From: Paenibacillus marchantiophytorum | Lineage (GTDB): Bacteria; Bacillota; Bacilli; Paenibacillales; NBRC-103111 | NCBI RefSeq assembly: GCF_014640555.1 | Contig: NZ_BMHE01000001.1 | Span: 358,337 to 422,336, forward strand | Length of the DNA stretch: 64,000 bases | Direction: 5' to 3' | In this document: one piece after another, positions 35,865 through 43,159 of the stretch | Numbering within the stretch: position 1 is the stretch's first letter | Layout of the letters: each line of letters begins with the position of its first letter | Made by a program: the position numbers and the translations under genes | Notes under the pieces: model-generated | Told to the model about the DNA's origin: nothing | Seen by the model: only the letters and a program-made list of their open reading frames with translations | The model's database searches: none

Positions 35865-36878
35865 TTAGACAGTCTGTTCCGAGAATGCTTCTTGCAAAAG
35901 AACAATCGCACGCAGTCTTTCTTTGAATTCCTTCATGGCAACCGTAATGATCACTTCATCTAACTCATATTTCTCTTGCAAATGGAGCAGTTTCTTTCTA
36001 ACGGTCTCCTTGGAGCCGTGAATAATGTTCGCTTGTTTCTCCTCGATCGTATAAGGCTCACCGGACTGTTTGCCGAATTCCTCGGCTTGCTCGGCCGTTT
36101 TGACGGTCACGCTGCGGCCGCTTGCCAGATGAACTTTCGTATTAACGATACCTGCGGCAAGCGCCTCGGCTTCTTCATCGGTATCTGAGATAATCACCGA
36201 TACAGCTAGCAATGCCTGCGGCTTCGCGACTGCATCAGCCGAGAAATGCTCCCGGTACGAGGTAAAGGATCGTTCAATGATCGATTCGTCCCCTGTAATG
36301 AATTGTGCGAACACATAAGGGATCCCGAGGCTGGCAGCCAGCTCCGTGCTTGTGCCTCCTCCTCCCAACAAGAATAGTTGGGCGGGCTCGTCGGGTTGGG
36401 GCGCTGCTTTGACGCCATAAAATTCATGATTTTCATCTAGTGAATGATGGATATATTGATTTAACAGCCCGATTTTCTCGGCCAGGGTTGGACCTTGGCC
36501 TGTGAATTCTTGCTGTAATGCCTGCGTCGATCGGGGCAGCCCTCCCGGTGCTCTGCCAATTCCCAAATCCACTCTGCCCGGCGCCAGAGAAGCAAGCACA
36601 TTGAAGTTCTCTGCCACTTTATAGGGGCTGTAGTGCTGCAGCATGACACCGCCCGAGCCAATCCGAATGCAATGTGTTTGAGCTAATAAGTAGGAAATGA
36701 GCACTTCTGGCGATGAGCCCACAACGGTCTCGGAGTCATGATGCTCAGACACCCAGAATCGATGATACCCGAGCGCTTCCGCTTGCTTCACTAATTCTAT
36801 CGTCTGTTGAAAAGCATCCTCAGACGTTTGATGTTCCGCGATTGGAGATTGATCCAGAATACTTAATCGAATACCCAC
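35865..36878 (-). CDS. Luciferase-like monooxygenase, MsnO8-type, first gene of the operon
   Basis: 337 residues from the GTG at 36878. GAGGGGGG lies just upstream and similarity to the family begins at IRLSILDQSPIAE; the frame stays open further but that part overlaps the promoter. Typical marks are RFWVSEHHDSETVVGSSPEV, RIGSGGVMLQHYSPYKVAENF and VDLGIGRAPGGLPRST. It is homologous to the LLM at 21563-22570, so the sulfur region is bracketed by related genes. It opens the operon of three monooxygenases and the peptide-type transporter. Confidence 0.86.
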   Translation of the reverse strand: MGIRLSILDQSPIAEHQTSEDAFQQTIELVKQAEALGYHRFWVSEHHDSETVVGSSPEVLISYLLAQTHCIRIGSGGVMLQHYSPYKVAENFNVLASLAPGRVDLGIGRAPGGLPRSTQALQQEFTGQGPTLAEKIGLLNQYIHHSLDENHEFYGVKAAPQPDEPAQLFLLGGGGTSTELAASLGIPYVFAQFITGDESIIERSFTSYREHFSADAVAKPQALLAVSVIISDTDEEAEALAAGIVNTKVHLASGRSVTVKTAEQAEEFGKQSGEPYTIEEKQANIIHGSKETVRKKLLHLQEKYELDEVIITVAMKEFKERLRAIVLLQEAFSEQTV

Positions 36879-36908
36879 ATCGTCCCCCCTCACAAACAAT
36901 AATCTATA

Positions 36909-37010
36909 ATTCCAATTGGTTTTGTCGGTATTAGTACTTACTGTAACACCGCTCCTAAGAGCGGTCAATTTGGTATTAGGTTGTTCTATTGTAAGATAGA
37001 AATGTTCTAT
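36909..37010 (-). promoter_or_regulatory. Promoter region of the monooxygenase/peptide-transport operon
   Basis: Minus-strand TTGACC (36963-36968), 17-bp spacer, TACAGT (36940-36945). A perfect palindrome ACCGCTC TTAG GAGCGGT spans the -35 edge and spacer. A second palindrome, ATAGAA ATG TTCTAT, lies upstream at 36996-37010. A CymR-like ATTCCAATTG box (36909-36918) lies just past the likely start point. These are candidates for LysR- and CymR-type control. Confidence 0.6.
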
Positions 37011-37024
37011 GCAAGCCTATTTGG

Positions 37025-37900
37025 CTAAATGATTTGTTTGACTGCGTCCAAACAGACCGGCGAGAAGTCAACGGCTGATTCTTTGAGGGAAATAAGGTTC
37101 GTACGCAAAGATAACCCGCCTAGCGCAGGAACATGGATCGGCACAAGCAAGCCTTCCTCTACTTCTTTGCGCGCACAAAGATTAGGCAAGAAGGATATGC
37201 CCATCCCTTTGACAACCAGCTTCTTGGCGGTCTCCAAATTATCGATCTGGTAATCGATATTGGGCGGATGATCCAATGCCGCGAATAATCGGTGAATTTT
37301 CATCCAGTCCAATGAACCGCATTCAAAAAAGACAAGTGCTTCACGGCTTACGTCCTCAATCGTAATATGCTCTTTACCCACAAAGGGATGTCCTTGATGC
37401 ACGAAAAGCCGGATCGGGTCCTCATAGAATCCCGTACAATCGACATGCGGATGCGTCACATTGCGCACAAAACCGATATCAAGTTCTTTATTAAGCAGCT
37501 TTTCTAGAATAACCTCTGTCGGGGCTGTCGTTAGTTTAATTTGAAGATTGCGATACTTCTTTTTGATAATCGGAAGAATATCGGGGATGACATAGTTGGA
37601 AACCGAAACCGTGCTCCCTATTCTCAGCTCATTGGGGGCGGCATTCAAGTTGAGCAACTGCTGCTTTCCCTTCTTATACGTTTGAAGAATTTGCTGCGCA
37701 TAGGGCAAGAACTGCTTGCCTTTGTCCGTAATCGAAAAGTTCCTGCCTTCTCGTTCAAAAAGCAGTGTATTTAATTCCCGCTCCAAGGATTGAATTCGGG
37801 CCGTTACCGAAGGCTGAGATAAGAACAATGCATCCGCTGCCTTGTTGAAGCTGTTAAAATGGATGACATAGACGAATGCTTCAATGTTTTCGATGTTCAT
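37025..37900 (-). CDS. LysR-family regulator (CysL/YtlI-like)
   Basis: 291 residues: an N-terminal LysR helix-turn-helix (about 1-60; FNKAADALFLSQPSVTARIQSLE) and a substrate-binding domain (about 90-285). YtlI, a LysR activator, controls the comparable ytmI sulfur operon in B. subtilis, and the position between the small-protein unit and the monooxygenase operon fits the same job here. Candidate sites are the palindromes in 36963-37010 and the nested dyads at 38886-38932. Confidence 0.88.
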   Translation of the reverse strand: MNIENIEAFVYVIHFNSFNKAADALFLSQPSVTARIQSLERELNTLLFEREGRNFSITDKGKQFLPYAQQILQTYKKGKQQLLNLNAAPNELRIGSTVSVSNYVIPDILPIIKKKYRNLQIKLTTAPTEVILEKLLNKELDIGFVRNVTHPHVDCTGFYEDPIRLFVHQGHPFVGKEHITIEDVSREALVFFECGSLDWMKIHRLFAALDHPPNIDYQIDNLETAKKLVVKGMGISFLPNLCARKEVEEGLLVPIHVPALGGLSLRTNLISLKESAVDFSPVCLDAVKQII

Positions 37901-37931
37901 GCCTGCTAATCTTCCTCTCTCGGTTAAGCGA

Positions 37932-38225
37932 CTACGAACTATGTGATAAGACGTTTGTGCTCAGGCGCTCACCACTTTGCAAGTGAATGGATACTTGTTC
38001 GAAAGCTTCCTGTGCATCCGCTCCGTCCAACTGCAGCAGAATCGCTGATTTGGCGCCAAGCGACAAGCTTAGCGAAACAATGCCCAGCAAGCCTTTGGCA
38101 TTCAGCATTTTCCCCTGCGACCCTACATAAATTTGGCACGAATAGCGATTGGCTATGCTCACAAAATCCAAGACACGATCGATCGTCCAAGGCTGATTCA
38201 TTGAAAAAGTCCACTCGATTCTCAT
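37932..38225 (-). CDS. HPr-like protein lacking both phosphorylation sites
   Basis: 97 residues from the ATG at 38225, preceded by TAGGAGG. The region GKMLNAKGLLGIVSLSLSLG (about 37-56) and the later GADAQEAFEQVS follow the HPr fold closely (B. subtilis HPr has GKTVNLKSIMGVMSLGI and GADENDAL). The active-site His15 is replaced (QPWT where SGIHARP would be), with no His in the first 75 residues, and Ser46 is Gly. It therefore cannot act as a PTS phosphocarrier and may be a regulatory or binding module. It lies just upstream of the LysR gene. Confidence 0.7.
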   Translation of the reverse strand: MRIEWTFSMNQPWTIDRVLDFVSIANRYSCQIYVGSQGKMLNAKGLLGIVSLSLSLGAKSAILLQLDGADAQEAFEQVSIHLQSGERLSTNVLSHSS

Positions 38226-38260
38226 GACATTTCCTCCTATACTAATAAACAATCACAATT

Positions 38261-38302
38261 AAAAAGGAGGCACATCCATCCCTTTTAGGATAATGCACCT
38301 CC
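38261..38302 (-). terminator. Intrinsic terminator of the small bicistronic unit
   Basis: GGAGGTGCAT...ATGTGCCTCC stem followed by TTTTT on the minus strand, about 40 bp after the 71-residue gene. Confidence 0.82.
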
Positions 38303-38343
38303 AGTTGTCTGGTTTTGTAGATGGCATGGTTCCATGATTACTA

Positions 38344-38559
38344 TTAAAAAATGGGAATCCTGTAGGTATCCCCCTCATCTGAGTACAGCAGCGCCTCCGA
38401 GCTGAACAGATCAATTTGGTGCGGTGCATGCTGGATTGAGGCTAACGTGATCTTATTTTGTTTCAATGCGGACAATAAGGACGGGATCAGCTTCATATCC
38501 GTGCCGATCAGGTTCACGACAACGGGAACGTCATTATAGGAAATGTTCGTACTGTTCAT
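38344..38559 (-). CDS. 71-residue protein with a possible ACT-like domain
   Basis: Starts at the ATG at 38559, whose ATGA overlaps the stop of the preceding 52-residue gene, so translation is coupled; an upstream ATG in the same frame lies inside that other gene. The stretch VVVNLIGTDMKLIPSLLSAL followed by KQNKITLASIQ recalls the ACT domain of aspartokinases (V.L.G..M...P......L..N.I.L..I), a small amino-acid-sensing fold. The resemblance is weak and seen by eye only. It might sense a sulfur amino acid for the cluster (speculative). Confidence 0.6.
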   Translation of the reverse strand: MNSTNISYNDVPVVVNLIGTDMKLIPSLLSALKQNKITLASIQHAPHQIDLFSSEALLYSDEGDTYRIPIF

Positions 38560-38714
38560 TTGGCATAACCACCTTTTGGAATCGTTGACACTGCCGATGC
38601 TGTGCCTTGTCGTTTTTGGGATATCGCCTTTTGTATACATGTATGTTCAAGTGCCAAATCGGTAATCGCGGCTTGTTTATTAAGCAGTTTAATGGAGTCC
38701 AATAAGAGTCCCAT
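38556..38714 (-). CDS. Hypothetical 52-residue protein heading the sulfur region
   Basis: Begins MGLLLDSIKLLNKQ and ends KGGYAK. CGGAGGTG lies 7 bases before the ATG and the stop overlaps the next gene (ATGA). Predicted N-terminal amphipathic helix, no membrane segment. Transcribed from a clear sigma-A promoter (38851-38880) through a leader containing a terminator hairpin. I recognise no family. Confidence 0.62.
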   Translation of the reverse strand: MGLLLDSIKLLNKQAAITDLALEHTCIQKAISQKRQGTASAVSTIPKGGYAK

Positions 38715-38739
38715 GAATTACACCTCCGTTTTTTTAGAT

Positions 38740-38768
38740 AAAAAAAGCATGGATAGTAGCATCCACGC
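38740..38768 (-). terminator. Leader terminator in front of the 52-residue gene (possible attenuator)
   Basis: GCGTGGAT GCTACT ATCCATGC followed by seven T on the minus strand, located between the promoter and the Shine-Dalgarno. A second small hairpin, CCGG AAAA CCGG, lies directly upstream of it. A terminator ahead of the first gene implies regulated read-through; it matches no riboswitch class I know. Confidence 0.65.
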
Positions 38769-38812
38769 TTCCGGTTTTCCGGTCAGAATTAGATTAGATC
38801 AAATATTGTTAA

Positions 38813-38821
38813 ATTCCAATG
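38813..38821 (-). promoter_or_regulatory. CymR-like box in the leader
   Basis: ATTCCAATG (CATTGGAAT on the minus strand), about 30 bp after the -10 box; third member of the set at 27447 and 36909. Confidence 0.35.
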
Positions 38822-38850
38822 AGTTTACTTGGTTTTATGAATGTAAATGA

Positions 38851-38880
38851 ATTGTAGCACCCCCGCCCAATAATTGTCAA
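38851..38880 (-). promoter_or_regulatory. Promoter of the 52/71-residue unit
   Basis: Minus-strand TTGACA (38875-38880), 18-bp spacer and TACAAT (38851-38856): a strong match to the sigma-A consensus. Confidence 0.75.
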
Positions 38881-38885
38881 CCGTG

Positions 38886-38932
38886 GGAATGCAGAAAGAT
38901 AAGGATTGGGCAAATCCTCTATTTGGCATTCC
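38886..38932. promoter_or_regulatory. Two nested, concentric dyads upstream of the promoter
   Basis: The outer pair GGAATGC (38886-38892) / GCATTCC (38926-38932) and the inner pair AGGATT (38902-38907) / AATCCT (38913-38918) share almost the same centre (38909-38910). They end six bases upstream of the -35 box, where a LysR-type activator would bind. Confidence 0.6.
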
Positions 38933-39086
38933 GCACACCAATTATCGACATCCATGCAGAAATTCAACTAATCTGGACTAATTTGTCGTCATCAAAAGAA
39001 GACAATTTCTATCATTTTACACCTCTACCAAAATGCAGTGATTGGTGGTAGTTTAAGAGATACACCAAAGCGAGGGAGAGATCAGT

Positions 39087-39293
39087 ATGAGAACGATCTA
39101 TGAAAATTACCGTGGTTTTAAAATTAGCAAACAAGAAAGCATATATAACGCCGAGTTCTCCGACCGAATTGTATTCAGCAGGTGGCAGTTAAGCCAGGTT
39201 CTGGATACCGTTGATAATTTTGTTGAGGTCACAGAAAACAGCCAGGATAGGCGTTCGGAGGATCATCCGGAGCCTGGGTTGCCGCAGAATTAA
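39087..39293 (+). CDS. Hypothetical 68-residue protein
   Basis: Starts MRTIYENYRGFKISKQESIY. GAGGGAGAG lies just upstream of the ATG and a long hairpin follows the stop. Contains a plausible small domain (IVFSRWQLSQVLDTVDNFVE) and a polar tail. Divergent from the small bicistronic unit. No family recognised. Confidence 0.6.
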   Translation: MRTIYENYRGFKISKQESIYNAEFSDRIVFSRWQLSQVLDTVDNFVEVTENSQDRRSEDHPEPGLPQN

Positions 39294-39296
39294 TGA

Positions 39297-39342
39297 TTTT
39301 CATGGAGATGAGAGCCTCCTGAGGCTCCTAACTCCATGAAAA
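39297..39342. terminator. Symmetrical hairpin after the 68-residue gene
   Basis: TTTTCATGGAG...CTCCATGAAAA, with an inner AGCCTC CT GAGGCT stem. It is strong, but no T-run follows it on either strand; the T residues lie 5' of the stem. Termination is therefore uncertain. Confidence 0.5.
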
Positions 39343-39382
39343 AGCGTATATCGAAGCGATTGTGACTTCATTGGCTAAGGGG

Positions 39383-41158
39383 CTATTTCAGTCCGCTCTC
39401 ATCCGTTAAAGCCGGAAGCACAAGACATGCCCGCACGCCTTGCCCTTCCCTTAGAGAGTAATGCAGGCCATAATGCTCGCCGAAGTGCAGCTGAATCCGC
39501 TTTTGCACATTAATAATACCGAAGCCGCGACTGTTTTCCTTGCCTTTCAAGATTGCATTGAGCATCTCAACATTCGCTTGACGATACCCGTTGTCTTCAA
39601 TGCTGATTATAAGTCTCTCGTCCGCTTTGCGCACTTTAATCCATAGTTCTCCGTCCTGACTCATATTTTTAATCCCATGCAGAATGGCATTTTCGATAAT
39701 CGGCTGGAGGATTACTTTGGGAATCAAATAGTGCTTGGCCTCCTCTTGCATATCCCAATGCACCTGAAAAGCATATTCGTACCGGAACAACTGCAAACGA
39801 ACATAAGCCTCCGCATGATTCATTTCTTCCATAACAGGGATGAGCAGCTTCCCTTTGCTAAGCCCGATGCGCATAATCAGCGACAGATCTTTAATCATCT
39901 CCGCTGACTCCGAGGCCCCTTCCATGAGGGTATGCCAATACACCGATTCCAGCGTGTTGTACAGCAGATGAGGATTAATTTGCGTGTGGAGTATGGATAA
40001 TTCAATCTCCTTGTGCTTCAATTCGAGCTCATATTGATCATAAATAGTCTGATTCAAGCGATCCGTCATGCGGATAAATTGATTATTCAGCAGCACGATC
40101 TCATTCTTGCTATCTGAGTGCAGGGCAATCGCCAGCGGTCTGCCTGGATGATACGAATTCGTAATCCGCGCCAGTCGCGATATCGGCTTCAGGATCGACT
40201 GGATGAAGTACATACTGGCCAAAATCAAAATCAAGAAATAGATAAACATAATGAGATCAACAAGACGCTGTACACTGATGTGATCGCTGATAATAGACTG
40301 AACCGGCACGCGCATAAGCAGCTTTGTATTCGTGTTTTCGCTCGTATGCAGCACGCACATGAATTCGACGCCATCGGCCTCCTTGAGCTTATACACACCT
40401 TCCGTTTTGTCCGCAGGCACAAAGGCTTTGGCGCCTATCGGGAATCTATCCGTGTTCGTGGCAAGGACAGTATTGTCATTTTTCAGCATCATCACTTCCC
40501 CATCCGCATAGCGATCGAAGGGAGTAAAATCCATCTGCAGCGGCGTTTCGATACCGGACACAGCCAAATAGCCGATGACGCCCTCGCCGTTATATATGCT
40601 GTTCAATTGCCGCAAATAAGCCACCGTTTGTTGGTTGTAGGGATTATATCCGAATTTATCAATTACGCTGATAACCCCTTTGCCCTTGGCTTGACTGACT
40701 TCCTTAAACCAAGAGAGCGCATTCAGATTCGTCGAATAAAAAATACCATTATTCAGCAAGTCGGAATTAGGCACAAAAGAGTACTGCTTATCGGTATCTG
40801 AAAAAAAGAGCGAATAGCGCACGGCATTCGTCGAATAATTGCTCAAGTATTTGTCCAGCGCCTTAAACGTCTCAAATCGTTCGTACTCTGACGAGGTTGA
40901 AATACTGACCAACGACTGGATCTCCTGCGAGATCATAATCTTCTCTGTTTTTTCATCAAAATCGCTGCTTTCACGATCCAATGTCAGATGACTGCCCTCC
41001 ACCAGTTGCAGCAAGGCATTGCCTACTTGTTCTTCGGTAATCGATTCCAATTTCTTGGCGACAAGCAAATCCAGGACCAAGATTGGAATAACGACGAATA
41101 GAATCAGCAGAACGATCAACTTTTTCATCAGGTTCATATTTCGCAGCCTGTTCAGCAT
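39383..41158 (-). CDS. YesM-type sensor histidine kinase
   Basis: 591 residues from the ATG at 41158 (AAGGAAGG upstream; an earlier ATG lies inside that site). Membrane segment near 10-30, extracellular dCache-like domain to about 285, second segment (LIMFIYFLILILASMYFIQSI), HAMP, His_kinase motif QINPHLLYNTLES and HATPase_c with LQPIIENAILHG. Together with the YesN-type regulator at 44695 it flanks a sugar ABC transporter, so it probably senses the transported sugar or its loaded binding protein. A terminator at 41262-41301 separates it from the permease gene. Confidence 0.92.
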   Translation of the reverse strand: MLNRLRNMNLMKKLIVLLILFVVIPILVLDLLVAKKLESITEEQVGNALLQLVEGSHLTLDRESSDFDEKTEKIMISQEIQSLVSISTSSEYERFETFKALDKYLSNYSTNAVRYSLFFSDTDKQYSFVPNSDLLNNGIFYSTNLNALSWFKEVSQAKGKGVISVIDKFGYNPYNQQTVAYLRQLNSIYNGEGVIGYLAVSGIETPLQMDFTPFDRYADGEVMMLKNDNTVLATNTDRFPIGAKAFVPADKTEGVYKLKEADGVEFMCVLHTSENTNTKLLMRVPVQSIISDHISVQRLVDLIMFIYFLILILASMYFIQSILKPISRLARITNSYHPGRPLAIALHSDSKNEIVLLNNQFIRMTDRLNQTIYDQYELELKHKEIELSILHTQINPHLLYNTLESVYWHTLMEGASESAEMIKDLSLIMRIGLSKGKLLIPVMEEMNHAEAYVRLQLFRYEYAFQVHWDMQEEAKHYLIPKVILQPIIENAILHGIKNMSQDGELWIKVRKADERLIISIEDNGYRQANVEMLNAILKGKENSRGFGIINVQKRIQLHFGEHYGLHYSLREGQGVRACLVLPALTDESGLK

Positions 41159-41261
41159 GTGGGCATACCTTCCTTTCAAACCAAATCATCGGAGATGGCG
41201 ATCCGTGCCAAGCCCTGTACATCTAGCTTCGCTATAACGGAAGCATTCTCCTTTACGCCAA

Positions 41262-41301
41262 AGAGAACGCCTTCAGAATAGACATTCTGAGGGGCGTTCT
41301 T
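41262..41301 (-). terminator. Terminator after the sugar permease gene
   Basis: AGAACGCCTTCAGAAT / ATTCTGAGGGGCGTTCT stem directly beyond the permease stop, with a T-rich tail on the minus strand. Confidence 0.75.
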
Positions 41302-41305
41302 TGCC

Positions 41306-42187
41306 TTACCCTTTCACTCCGGACACGGATAAACCGCGAATAATAAACTTTTGGAAAATAAGGAAAAAAAGGATCGGCGGCGCCATCGCCATGGTCAAAA
41401 TCGCGAATCGCACACTCCATGGAATGACCGACGTAGAATAAATCACATATCTGTAAATCCCTGTCGCGAGCGGATACATGCTCTTCTCGGTCATCACAAT
41501 GCTGGACCAGTAGAACTCATTCCATGTCGTCGAAAAAGTTAACATCAACAGCGTACCAATGATAGGCGTAGAGAGCGGAACTGCGATCCGGATAAATGAA
41601 CTAAACTCGCTTGCACCATCGATTCGGGCAGCTTCCAGGATTTCTTTATGGATACCATCGAAGAAGTTTTTGAGCAGCAGCATGAAATAGGCATTCGCTG
41701 CGGCTGGCAGCCAGAAAGCCCAGTACGTATTAATCATCCCTAAGCTTTGCAAATTCAGGAAGTTAGGAACGATATAGGTTGCTGGCGGGATCAATAATGT
41801 GGAGAAAAAGAAAAGCGTGATGATTCGCTTGAAAGGAACCCGCAGATGAGAAAGCGCGTACGCGGCTAATCCGATCAACAGCAGTGAACACACAACATTG
41901 CCCACATAAATGAAGATGGTGTTCTTCAAGAAGGTCAGCAGCGGCAGATCGAACCCGCTCCAGGCATCTTTGTAGTTCGTCCAAATCCAGTTTTTCGGAA
42001 AAAAGGTTGGTGGAAAGGAGAAAAATTCTTCCCGCGTTTTGAGAGAACCAAAGAACGTATTAAAGAAGGGATACAGCGTCGTAATCGCAATCGCGATCAT
42101 GATCAGAATCATCAAGAAGTAGCCGACTCTGACAGTCCCCTTTTTCATATCATAATTCGAAATAATGCCCCGATCTGCTGGCTTCAT
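41306..42187 (-). CDS. Sugar ABC transporter permease, MalG/YtcP-like
   Basis: 293 residues with six membrane segments and the EAA motif ILEAARIDGASEFSSFIRIAVPLSTP near 180-205. Overlaps the preceding permease by 4 bp (ATGA). No ATPase gene is nearby; in such CUT1 systems a shared MsmX-type ATPase encoded elsewhere usually serves. Confidence 0.92.
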   Translation of the reverse strand: MKPADRGIISNYDMKKGTVRVGYFLMILIMIAIAITTLYPFFNTFFGSLKTREEFFSFPPTFFPKNWIWTNYKDAWSGFDLPLLTFLKNTIFIYVGNVVCSLLLIGLAAYALSHLRVPFKRIITLFFFSTLLIPPATYIVPNFLNLQSLGMINTYWAFWLPAAANAYFMLLLKNFFDGIHKEILEAARIDGASEFSSFIRIAVPLSTPIIGTLLMLTFSTTWNEFYWSSIVMTEKSMYPLATGIYRYVIYSTSVIPWSVRFAILTMAMAPPILFFLIFQKFIIRGLSVSGVKG

Positions 42188-43095
42188 GCCTTTTCCCCCC
42201 TACGCTGCATCAAGTTGTAGATAACGGACAACAACACTAGGAAGAAGAACATCAAGCTCCCCATCGCGCTCGCTTTGCCAAAATCAAGATCGCGGAATGC
42301 GGTATGGTTCATCCACAGCAGATACGTCAGTGTCGCGTTGTTAGGTCCTCCGTCCGTCATGGACAATTGCGCCTGGAAGTTCTGTGACGTTGTGATCACT
42401 TGGAGCAGCAAAAGCAGCATCATCAACGTTTTGATGCTCGGCAAAGTAATGTGGCGAATCCGCTGCCACACGCTGGCGCCGTCAATCTCAGCCGCTTCGT
42501 ACACATCTCTCGGGATGCCGACGACAGCCGCAATATAGATGAGCGTTGCTGAGCCGAAATTTTGCCACGTTTCCAACAAAACAATTGAAATCGTAGCCAT
42601 CTTGGGGCTGAAGAATTCAATTTTGGATAAGCCAATTGTCTGCAGAAGACTGTTGATTGGGCCTACAGCATCAAAAAACCACTGCCACATCCCATAAAGC
42701 ACAATAGCCGGAACCGCGCTTGGCAAATAACCGATAATGCGAGCTGCTCCCTGAAACCATTTCAATTCAGTGATAATGATCGCAATTAATGGTGGTATCC
42801 AGAAACCGAGTACAATACCTAAAATCATATAATACAGGGTGTTTTTTATCGAAGTAAATAAAAGGCTGTCTTTGAAGATGCTTACGTAATTGTCCAGCCC
42901 AATAAAATGATTGCCATCCACGAAATCAATCGTATAAAAGCTGTAAAAGATCCCTTTGAAGATGGGCACCCATAGAAAAATAATAAACAACACAATCTCC
43001 GGAAGGATAAACAGCGTTCCCCATAAATACCAGTTCATTTTCTTCTTGGCAGCACGCTGGGCTGCAATTGGTCTTACGCTCAGCTCTGTCTCCAT
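42184..43095 (-). CDS. Sugar ABC transporter permease, MalF/LplB-like
   Basis: 303 residues from the ATG at 43095 (AAGGAG, 8 bases upstream). Six membrane segments and the EAA motif VYEAAEIDGASVWQRIRHITLP near 190-212. Paired with the MalG-like permease downstream and the binding protein upstream. Confidence 0.92.
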   Translation of the reverse strand: METELSVRPIAAQRAAKKKMNWYLWGTLFILPEIVLFIIFLWVPIFKGIFYSFYTIDFVDGNHFIGLDNYVSIFKDSLLFTSIKNTLYYMILGIVLGFWIPPLIAIIITELKWFQGAARIIGYLPSAVPAIVLYGMWQWFFDAVGPINSLLQTIGLSKIEFFSPKMATISIVLLETWQNFGSATLIYIAAVVGIPRDVYEAAEIDGASVWQRIRHITLPSIKTLMMLLLLLQVITTSQNFQAQLSMTDGGPNNATLTYLLWMNHTAFRDLDFGKASAMGSLMFFFLVLLSVIYNLMQRRGEKA

Positions 43096-43111
43096 CTTGA
43101 ACACTCCTTAT

Positions 43112-43147
43112 AAAATCGGACCTAAACCGGTAAACGGCTTAGATCCG
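43112..43147 (-). terminator. Hairpin between binding-protein and permease genes
   Basis: CGGATCTAAGCCG / CCGGTTTAGGTCCG with ATTTTAT following on the minus strand. Such partial terminators or mRNA stabilisers after the binding-protein gene let it be made in excess over the permeases. Confidence 0.55.
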
Positions 43148-43159
43148 CTGTTCCCGTCC

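Noticed and set aside
38740-38850. S-box, T-box or other known riboswitch in the leader
   Set aside because: Only about 110 bases long and lacking the S-box GAGGGA/CUGGCCC-type blocks or the T-box GGGUGGNACCGCG sequence; kept only as an unnamed attenuator.
39297-39342. Certain intrinsic terminator
   Set aside because: The stem is strong but no T-run follows it on either strand, so it is listed only as a hairpin of uncertain role.
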